In this document: positions 56,051 to 64,000 of the stretch, one piece after another | Layout: the number at the start of each line of letters is the position of its first letter | Numbering within the stretch: the stretch's first letter is position 1 | Assembly (NCBI GenBank): GCA_943138885.2 | Contig: OW964562.2 | Span: forward strand, 20,163,839 to 20,227,838 | Reading direction: 5' to 3' | DNA: 64,000 bases | From: Tholera decimalis | Taxonomy: Eukaryota > Arthropoda > Insecta > Lepidoptera > Noctuidae | Notes under the pieces: model-generated | Databases searched by the model: none | Told to the model about the DNA's origin: nothing | The model's input: only the letters and a program-made list of their open reading frames with translations | Made by a program: the position numbers and the translations under genes

Positions 56051-58312
56051 TACCATATGAATACTCAGGGGAGACGACTCTTCGCGGACGCGGAAGCCTT
56101 TGGCTACACAGTGTCCGGCCCAGAGACGCCTACCCGGTACCCGGACGACCCCAATCACATGCCGGACGTGCTGGACATTGTGATCCACCAAGGGCTAAGC
56201 TGCCAGATCGCACAGCACGTGATAGACGACGAGCTACAATCGGACCACCAACCTGTACTCGTCGTCATATCTGGAATGCCGACCCGACAGAAGCCACAAA
56301 CGCCACGTCGACTCCTGGACTGGAAGAAGTTCACAGAAAAGGTTGAGGCCACGACGCCAACTCGGCCCATCACTACCGCCGCTGACGTCGATCAGTTTGC
56401 GGAAGAAGTCACTGCTTGCGTCCAACACGCGATAGAAGAGGCGATCATACCACCACCGACGCAGGGGAGAGGGCTATTGCCGCCCCTGCCACCGCGACTA
56501 CGTGCTATGATCGCCGAGAAGAGACGCTTACGCAAGCAGTGGCAACAAACGAGATGTCCGACCATGAGGACCCAACTGAATCGACTCGCGGAGAAGATAA
56601 AGGCCAAGTTACAAGCGTCGGCCACCGTGAGCTGGGAGGAACACATTGACGCCACGGCTGACAGCTGGCCGTCAATACACAAACTGTGCCGAACATTCAC
56701 GAATACCCCAGCCCCGGTGCGCCCACTACGAGGCAACGACGGGGCTCTTAAGTACGTAGCGGAGGATCGCGCGGAGGTCTTCGCCGAGCACCTGGAGCGT
56801 CAGTTCCGACCGAATCCGACTGACCAGCACGCACACGTCGCGGCAGTCGAGCAACACCTTGGGGACTACTTCGCGACGCCGATAGCTCCCGAGGAAGACC
56901 CGATATTTTTCTCGCCGGGCGCAGTCAGACGCGCCATCCTAAGAACGAAGCTTAGAAAGGCTCCCGGGGCCGACGGCATCACAAACGCCGCGCTACGCCA
57001 CCTGCCGCACCGTATGGTGGCGGCGCTGGCGCACCTGTATACGGCGGTGCTGCGCACGGGGGCCTTTCCCGCCGCATGGAAGGAGGGGCGCGTCATAATG
57101 CTGCCCAAGGCGGGGAAAAATGTGTCGAAGCCGGAGAGCTATCGGCCCATCGCTCTGCTGTCCACCATCTCCAAGGTGTTCGAATCGCTCCTGCTGCGAC
57201 ACCTTACGCCACATATAACGCCGAGGCCTGAGCAGTTCGGGTTCAGGGCGGAGCATAGCACGACGCTCCAGCTGTCGAGAGTACTCTACCAGCTGTCCAC
57301 CACAATGAACAAGAAAGAGTACGCGGTAGCAGTACTTCTCGACATGGAGAAGGCCTTCGACCGCGTATGGCATGAGGGCTTAATATACAAACTAGCCACC
57401 TCCGACACGCCCCGTCGCGTTGTCAAAGTGGTCCAATCTTTTCTGTCCCACAGGAGCTTCAGGGTGCTGGTCGACGGAGCACTCTCTGCACCCCGCCCCA
57501 TCGAGGCGGGAGTACCACAAGGCAGCTGCGTATCGCCTGCGTGTTACTCACGTTACACCGACGACATCCCAACCACAGTGGACACGACGCTCGCGCTGTA
57601 CGCCGACGACGCCGCGTACATCTCCACCTCACTGAGTCCCAAGTACGCGGCGAAGAAGATGCAGCGCGCGCTGAATATGCTCCCGGAGTGGCTCGCCAAA
57701 TGGCGGCTATCCGTAAACGTGAGTAAAACGCAGGCTATGCTCACTGGCCAAAAACACCCTCCACCACCCCTGAAGCTCATGGGAGCTGAGGTCGCGTGGT
57801 CGTCGCAGGTCAAGTACCTCGGCGTCACCATCGACCGTCAGCTCTCGATGCGGCCGCACGTCATACAAGTCGCGGCGCGGACAAGGGTTGCCCGTGCACT
57901 GCTCTACCCAGTGCTCTCGTCCCGCCTCCCGGCGCGTGTCAAGCTGGGCGTGTACAAGCTGTACATACGCCCGCTCCTAACATACGCCGCCCCCGCCTAG
58001 TTCGCCCTCACTAGCGAGTCGTCACGCAAGAAGCTCAGTGCGCAGCAGAACGTGGCGCTGCGCACCATATTCCACGCCCCTCGCTATGTGAGAAACGATG
58101 TTATCAGGCGGGACTCCGGGACTGAGAGCCTGGAAGAGTTTGTGCAGCGCCTTGCGAAGGCAATGTTCGCGCGTGCCGACGCCTCTGCTTGGCCCCACGT
58201 CAAGCACTTGGCGCCCTGGCATGCGCGCCCGCCTGACGCGAGGCGGCTCCCCAGAGATCTGCTCCCGACAGACGTTGCGGCCCCATCCCCCCCGGACTTG
58301 ACTCCTGGGTAA
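56051..58312 (+). pseudogene. Jockey-like LINE ORF2, 5'-truncated, one nonsense codon
   Basis: The frame opens inside the endonuclease domain (GRRLFADAEAFGYTVSGPET, DVLDIVIHQGL, SDHQPVLVV) and then carries a full reverse transcriptase. RT motifs are KAPGADGITNAAL, YRPIALLSTISKVFE, LLDMEKAFDRVWHEG, GVPQGSCVSP and the catalytic LALYADDAAY (about 57590). The thumb follows (LGVTIDRQLSMRPH). The tail is interrupted by TAG at 57998-58000, where a Trp codon would be expected (YAAPA-stop-FALTS), and continues in the same frame to 58312. It is GC-rich compared with its flanks. The start is cut off near 56050, so the copy is not autonomous. Confidence 0.92.
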
Positions 58313-59130
58313 GTCGCCCCACGTTACACGCGACTTACTCAAACAGTTATACTACTCATAACTACATTCACCCGGTACGTAACGTGTTCTAAGTTAATAT
58401 AGGCACGTTACGTACTATAAACATACATTCATGACTCTACATGCGCTATATATAACTAGCACCGGATAGCAGCGCACGCTATTCGGTGCAGACGCACTGA
58501 GCGGCGACACACAGTACAATGCCGCTCACACATACATACTCGGCTCTGCGGTCCGAAACGTAACCGGCTAGATCTGGAAGCGGGACGGACGGGAGCCTCG
58601 CATTCACTATAGGTGCGTCTGAGTCGGCACTCCTGTCGCTGGTCGGCTTCCGCTGGGCTTCCCCCTTAGGGGGGTTTCACCTGGCGGGGTTAGACCGCCG
58701 GAGTGTCGTGAAGAAACGACGCCGAAAATCGGCGTCGCGGCGCGCCTATAGTCACACAATAGCAATTAATCACACGGGTGTGCGTTTGCCGTTCACTTTT
58801 GGACAGGCGCTTAACGCACACCCGAACATCTACGCCGTAACTAGGCTACCCAACGACGGTCCCGTATTGACGGGACACGGTATTGCTCCTGCGACCAGGG
58901 GGCGAAGCCCTGAGGCTGCTCGCCGCGCCCCTAGCGGGGCGCAGCGACTGCCAAGGTCTCTTTGGTTAGTTTGTCTCAATCGAAGGTACAAGATGGCTGC
59001 GTATTTTGATCTGACCGGCGGCCATTGAGGTAGTACATATTACCTCAATGCCGGCGGCACGTGTAAGTATTGTGTTTTATTGTTTTTCGTTATATTTTGA
59101 GTATTGTTATTGTTTTATTTTACTATCAAA
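58313..59130. other. GC-rich non-coding DNA, probably LINE 3'UTR
   Basis: It lies directly after the jockey-like ORF2, with a similar GC-rich composition. It holds GC-rich inverted words (GACGCCGAAAATCGGCGTC at about 58720) and GGGGCGAAGCCCTGAGG-type segments. The frame 58708-59028 is probably fortuitous. I cannot place the junction between this 3'UTR and the 5' part of the next LINE. Confidence 0.45.
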
Positions 59131-59472
59131 ACATTAACCCACTTGTTACTAGCGTCCTTTAAAGTCCGCTCATAAACAAAAATCGTGTGATTTATGTGGT
59201 TAGTATAAACAATTTTTATTGATGCAATTTCAAAGCTGAGATATGTGGCAGTATAATACAAGTATTGTCAGTGAAATATCATTACTTATATTATAAAAAA
59301 GTTTTTTAGCACTTATTTTACGTAAAAAATACCCTAAGTAACATGGGGTGATATATTTTATTATTATTACATTTTCAAACTATTTGACAGTGTATAATCA
59401 AAGCTCAAACCGTCTTTTAAGTGATAAAAGCATTCATCAGCGGCAGCCAGTCCCCGCATTGACTCTCTGAAG
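59131..59472. other. AT-rich leader before LINE ORF1
   Basis: Possibly the 5'UTR of the LINE that follows. No terminal feature marks the element start. Confidence 0.4.
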
Positions 59473-60246
59473 ATGTCACCTATTGACTCAGAGACCATTT
59501 TAACTGAGATCAAAAGGCTGTCAACCCAAATGGAGGCATTGCCAGCGCTGGTTGAAACCATAAGGGCAATCCAAATTGAGCTCGTGGAGTTAAAATCCAT
59601 CAGGTCTGATTTCTCTGAGATGAAGTCTTCCTTTGCGTTATTTTGTGATGATGTGAGTGCCTTAACATGCAAGGTATCGTCACTGGAACAGGAAATTGAG
59701 TCTATGAAGAAGGCAAGAGACGAAGTATCTGTCTTACAAGATCGTGTGGAGAAGCTCGAGCACCAGCTATGTGAGAGTGACCAGAGATCCCGAATGAACA
59801 ACATTGAGATCAAAGGAGTACCTATGTCTAAAGACGAGAACCTGTTCACATTATTGGCCAAGATCGGGGATGTTATCAAATATCATATTCCAAGAGAACA
59901 GATAAATTATATTGCAAGGGTGCCAATGCGTAACGACAAGCAAAACAAAAATATAATATGTTCGTTACACAACAGCTACACGAAAAATGATTTTGTAGCT
60001 GCCGCGAAAAAACACAAGTCACTGTATGCTGCTGACTTGGGACTGCGTGGCGAGAACAAGATCTATATTAATGACCACTTAACACTCGAAAACAAAATCC
60101 TACTTAATAAGACCAAAGCCATAGCTAAAGAACGCGGATTTGAGCATGTGTGGGTGAGAGGGTGCAAGATAATGTTACGGAAGAATGATGCCTCACCAAA
60201 ATACCACATTAAATCTGAACGGGATTTAAAGAAGTTTTTATGCTAA
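59473..60246 (+). CDS. LINE ORF1 protein with coiled coil and FP25K-like C-terminal domain
   Basis: 257 codons, intact. Residues about 5-105 are rich in heptad-spaced Leu/Ile/Val with Glu/Lys (TEIKRLSTQMEALPALVETI...), predicting a coiled coil for trimer formation. After RSRMNNIEIKGVP, the C-terminal half (about 110-255) has IYINDHLTLENKILLNKTKA and FEHVWVRGCKIMLRK. This resembles the Baculo_FP (FP25K-like) RNA-binding domain that many insect CR1/jockey-type ORF1 proteins carry. It would coat the LINE RNA as a chaperone. It precedes ORF2 by about 430 nt. Confidence 0.85.
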   Translation: MSPIDSETILTEIKRLSTQMEALPALVETIRAIQIELVELKSIRSDFSEMKSSFALFCDDVSALTCKVSSLEQEIESMKKARDEVSVLQDRVEKLEHQLCESDQRSRMNNIEIKGVPMSKDENLFTLLAKIGDVIKYHIPREQINYIARVPMRNDKQNKNIICSLHNSYTKNDFVAAAKKHKSLYAADLGLRGENKIYINDHLTLENKILLNKTKAIAKERGFEHVWVRGCKIMLRKNDASPKYHIKSERDLKKFLC

Positions 60247-60678
60247 TGATGTCGTCTCAACACTCTGGCAAGTTATTTGTTTACATTAGCTCATTAAGGT
60301 TAACTAACACCTGTACTATTTTTTTCTACGCATTCCATTCTCGCCGGCCTATTGTTCGCTTGTCGCTTGGTGTTAATTACACCTCACTATTTTTATTTTA
60401 CGATTTTAATCGCTATTTTGCTACTCCTAAGGATATTTTTTGCCTGTTAATTAAACAACACCGAGTTTTTTATAACAATATTTCTTATTCTCTTCCCTAC
60501 TCATGCAGAATGCTAACCGAACCCTATACATATGTCGTTAAAATGCTAATTTGCACACTCACAGAGATTGGTCTTAATTTTGGACTTATTATTAATTGTT
60601 CCCAGGAATTGAATGTACCTTACACTCTTATTTGTATTATTATCTATGTTATGCGTTTGATTTTTATTATAATTTACA
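60247..60678. other. ORF1-ORF2 spacer
   Basis: It contains a 150-codon open frame (60240-60692) without recognisable motifs, overlapping both neighbours. I treat it as spacer. Confidence 0.5.
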
Positions 60679-63592
60679 ATGGTTCCCCTTAATATTTACT
60701 ATCAAAACGTGCGGGGGCTACGAACTAAAACAGAACTATTCTATAGAAATATATGTTTCAATGATTATGATGTTGTTTGCCTGACTGAGACATGGCTAAA
60801 TGATGGAATATCTGACTCCGAAGTATTTGACGACAGATATCTCGTATGGAGACGGGACCGCGACTATGCTAATACTAATCAAGGTTTAGGAGGAGGTGTT
60901 TTAATCGCGGTGCGACGTGAACTAGTGGCGGACTCTCGCAGTGAGTGGTGCTCGAGTGCTGAGGACATGTGGGTTACATTAACACTGTCGCGAAAGAAAC
61001 CAAGGGCTTCATATAAAATGCATATATGCGTTGCTTACATGTGCCGCCAGAATCTAGGAAACTCTTTAGCAGTCCAGCTGCGCAATTTTTCCGATAACCT
61101 AGCCGACAATGTCCTTAAGCATTCTGCTGACAAGTTTGTGATCCTGGGGGACTTTAATCAACCTAATATAATGTGGCAGCCGGCTGCTGATGGTTATTCG
61201 TTTTATCCAACTGGGGTGTGTGGGGATGTGCAAACTAACCTAATTGACAATTTAAATATATGTAACCTTTCACAGTATAATAATCACCTTAATAAGAACA
61301 ATAAGATTCTGGATCTGGTGCTATCCAATGACGTAGTCACTGTCACACATTGTAGTGATCCACTGGTACCTGAAGATCCGCATCACGGGGCATTATGTGT
61401 GACTGCGGACTTTGTGGAATTGCATTGTCTCCCAGTTCGTCAATATGTGAAACTTCTTTATCATGTGGCTGACTATGTTGCAATAAACAGCGAACTTAAT
61501 CAGGTTGATTGGCAAAGTGACTTGAGCTGTCGGTCTTTAGAAGACGCCGTTAAATATTTTTATTCTATTATTGATAGACTATGCAATACTTATACACCAA
61601 GAAAAACAGTCATTTCAAGTTCAAAATATCCACCTTGGTACAAAAGCTCGCTGGTCAAAATAATTAAAGAAAAGGCTAAATACCACGCTAAGTTTAAAAA
61701 ATATGGTAACCATTCTGATTCCCACAGTTTTGTTTTATTGCGACAGCGGGCTAAAGACATCGAAAAAGTAATGTTTGACGATTACATGAAAAAAATAGAA
61801 ATGGATATTAGTAAGAACCCTCGAGCCTTTTGGAGTTACGTTAAAGCAAGGAAACATTCCAACTCATATCCGTCGGTATTACACTTTGGGCAGCAATCTT
61901 CTGGTGATGGTGACGTAATTTGCAATATGTTTGCTGACTGTTTTCAGTCCAACTTTCTTGCAAGCACTAATGCAGACAATAGTGATTTTCATCGTGATAT
62001 GGGCCACAGAAGTGCGGTACAGAGTACGTCAGATATCAGTACTATTGAAATAAATGATGATGAGGTTTATAGGCTACTTAAACAAGTTGACCTTAAGAAG
62101 TCCGCGGGACCAGACAATATTCCACCGGTTTTCATAGTAAACTGCGCAAAAAGTCTCTCTTTCCCTCTCTCGATCCTCTTCAGAATATCACTAGACCTTG
62201 GTGTTGTACCTGCGATATGGATTATATATTATTATTATATATATACGTAACACCAATATACAAAAAAGGACCTAAAACTTTTGTTGAAAATTACAGACCG
62301 ATCTCCAAACTGTGCGTGTTTGCAAAAATACTAGAGAAATTAGTCTATAAACAAGTTTATTCGGCTCTTCAACATAGTTTTAGTGAAAATCAGCACGGCT
62401 TTTAAGAGGTCGGTCTACCACGTCCAACCTGGTTCTCTGTGGTGAATTCCTTTCAGAGTCCATGTCGCATCGGTCCCAGGTCGATGTTATTTATACCGAT
62501 TACAGTAAATGTTTTGATAGAATAGATCACGTTATCTTAATGCGTAAACTTTTATCGATGGGTATCAGGGGTAACCTCTATAGATGGTTCATGTCGTATG
62601 TTGAGGGTAGATGCCAGACTGTGGTGCTGAATGGTTACTCGTCTAGAGCTATGCGTATTCCCTCGGGAGTTCCCCAGGGATCGTTATTAGGGCCGCTCTT
62701 GTTCAATATTTTCATTAACGACGTAATATTCTGTTTCCAGCACTCTAAAATATTGATGTATGCAGACGACATGAAAATCATGAAACAGATTACAAGCCAG
62801 ACAGATGCTCTTCTACTGCAGGCAGATCTAGAGGCTTTTCAAGCATACTGCAAATTAAATAAGCTGGACTTAAACGTCTCCAAATGCTATGTGTGTACTT
62901 TCACCCGCAAACCGCACCCTATATGTTTCTCCTACAATCTCTTAGATACCCCAATTCAAAGGGTCAATGTAATAAAGGACCTTGGGGTTACTTTCGACTC
63001 AAAACTTATTTTTGACACACATATTGATAACATTGTCAACAAAGCGTCGAAGGCGCTAGGTTTCATTTGTAGGGTCTCATCAGAGTTCAGGAGCATCAAA
63101 ACTATTAAAATATTGTATTGCTCCTTTGTTCGTAGTCATCTCGAGTATGCCTCTCAAATCTGGAACCCTAAGTATAATTTGTATATCAGTCGATTAGAGG
63201 GCATACAAAAGAGGTTTTTAAGGTACATTCAATTTCGTTCCAGAACATATCTACCAAACTATCTTAAACGATGCAAAAGATTTCATATTCTCCCGTTATA
63301 CGAACGTAGAAAAATATCCGACTTGGTCTTACTAACTAATATTGCGAACGGATCCAGTGATGTCCCTGAGTTGTTGAGCAAAATTGGGCTGCGTGTACCT
63401 GGTTCGTTCTTACGTACATCCCGTTTATTGCACACACCAACGACAAGAACTAACTATAGGCAAAACTCGTACATGGTTAGGTCGAGCCGTGTGTACAATG
63501 CGACTTGCCAGGAGGTTGATATCGACATCTTTAATACTAGCGTGTCTAAGTTTAAGAAGACTCTATGTAGGCATTTCTTTGAAAATATTTAA
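60679..63592 (+). pseudogene. CR1/jockey-type LINE ORF2 (endonuclease and reverse transcriptase), two disruptions
   Basis: The APE-like endonuclease is complete at 60679-61440: NIYYQNVRGLRTK, CLTETWLND, GGGVLIAVR, FVILGDFNQPN, LDLVLSNDVV and DPHHGAL. RT follows: KKSAGPDNIPPVF, then (frame changed) PIYKKGPKTFVENYRPISKL and, in a third frame from about 62405, VIYTDYSKCFDRIDH, GVPQGSLLGPLLFN and the catalytic ILMYADDMKI (about 62755). The C-terminus is HLEYASQIWNPKYN ... ending at 63592. The first break coincides with a TAT-rich expansion at 62221-62248. The second is a frameshift plus stop at about 62402. All other parts look intact, so the copy is young. Confidence 0.93.
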
Positions 63593-63790
63593 ATTTTTTT
63601 TTTTAACAATTTGTACTTATTTATATTTTTTTTTCTCTCTGTATCTCAGCTAACCTGTCTGTATTATTATATTGTATATCTAGTTATTAGTGAAAACTTG
63701 TAATTGGCCATATTGTAATTATTATCCTTGTTATTTTCTCTGTCTAGCTGTAAGTTTTCCAAACATAATAAAATAAAATAAAATAACAAA
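63593..63790 (+). repeat. 3'UTR and (TAAAA)n tail of the terminal LINE
   Basis: Pyrimidine-rich UTR ending CATAATAAAATAAAATAAAA then TAACAAAATT. A short simple-repeat tail in place of poly(A) is common in CR1-type elements. Confidence 0.7.
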
Positions 63791-64000
63791 ATTAACTATT
63801 TTATAATGTTTCTTACTTTATTTGGCTATTTTGTTTGGTGTTCTTTATAAAGCCCAGTATTAATATCGACTGCTATTTCATATAAATTTTATATTTATTT
63901 TATTAGAAAAATATTTGGAAAATCATGAGAATCTCAACTCCATGAAATCATCGAATACTTGGAACTTGATTATGAAGCACTTATTCCTGATAGTATCACA
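63791..64000. other. AT-rich end of window
   Basis: No feature supported. Confidence 0.5.

Noticed and set aside
58708..59028. 106-codon GC-rich frame after the jockey-like ORF2
   Set aside because: GC-rich 3'UTR sequence opens frames by chance, and no family motif is present.
60240..60692. 150-codon frame between LINE ORF1 and ORF2
   Set aside because: It overlaps both real ORFs, has no domain, and such spacers are expected in two-ORF LINEs.
1..64000. Bacterial-type features (operons, CRISPR, ribosome-binding sites, rho-independent terminators)
   Set aside because: The spliced channel gene and insect retroelements show that this is animal nuclear DNA. Hairpins followed by T runs (18057-18112) are not terminators in this setting.

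Overview
The window is animal nuclear DNA and almost certainly comes from a moth or butterfly. It is AT-rich, with short GT-AG exons separated by long introns. Its interspersed repeats are of types I associate with Lepidoptera: ACCGACTTC-motif elements, a GGGTTCCGTAG element, 5S-rRNA-like repeats, TC...CTAG Helitrons, and jockey/CR1/R1-like LINEs. I see no CRISPR array, operon, tRNA gene or rRNA gene.

The only recognisable host gene is SK, the small-conductance calcium-activated potassium channel, on the + strand. Thirteen exon positions run from 9612 to the stop at 49493-49495. All splice sites are GT-AG with matching phases, and one path joins into a 565-residue frame whose true N-terminus probably lies upstream. 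The joined frame gives a variable N-terminal tail, S1 to S4, S5, pore loop, S6, the calmodulin-binding region, a coiled coil and an Ala/Pro-rich C-tail. Two exon positions are duplicated in tandem. The pore exon has copies 7a (GYGD filter) and 7b (GFGD filter). The S6/calmodulin-binding exon has copies 8a and 8b, only 54 nt apart. Exon 7 (136 nt) breaks the frame if both copies are used. The 8a-8b intron looks too short to splice. The locus can therefore encode four different pores, which I consider the most interesting signal here.

Layout: 1-9.6 kb is upstream DNA with LINE and ACCGACTTC remnants. 9.6-25 kb holds exon 1 and a 15.2 kb intron packed with transposable elements, including a 566-bp foldback element, Helitrons, a 5S-like repeat, a relic of a DUF7869-type transposon protein, and an R1-like LINE tail. 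25-31.8 kb is the compact, repeat-poor channel core. 31.8-38.4 kb holds exons 10-12, with a Tc1/mariner relic, a TA-flanked MITE and a truncated LINE in the introns. 38.4-49.3 kb is the last intron, with a 5'-truncated BEL/Pao retrotransposon (40.4-45.4 kb) and a CR1 fragment. 49.3-53.3 kb is the last coding exon and probably a long 3'UTR. 53.7-64 kb is intergenic, with MITEs, a jockey-like LINE broken by a nonsense codon, and a nearly complete CR1/jockey-type LINE at the end.

All calls were made by eye. Family names rest on motif recognition, and exact repeat boundaries are approximate unless terminal repeats or target-site duplications are cited.
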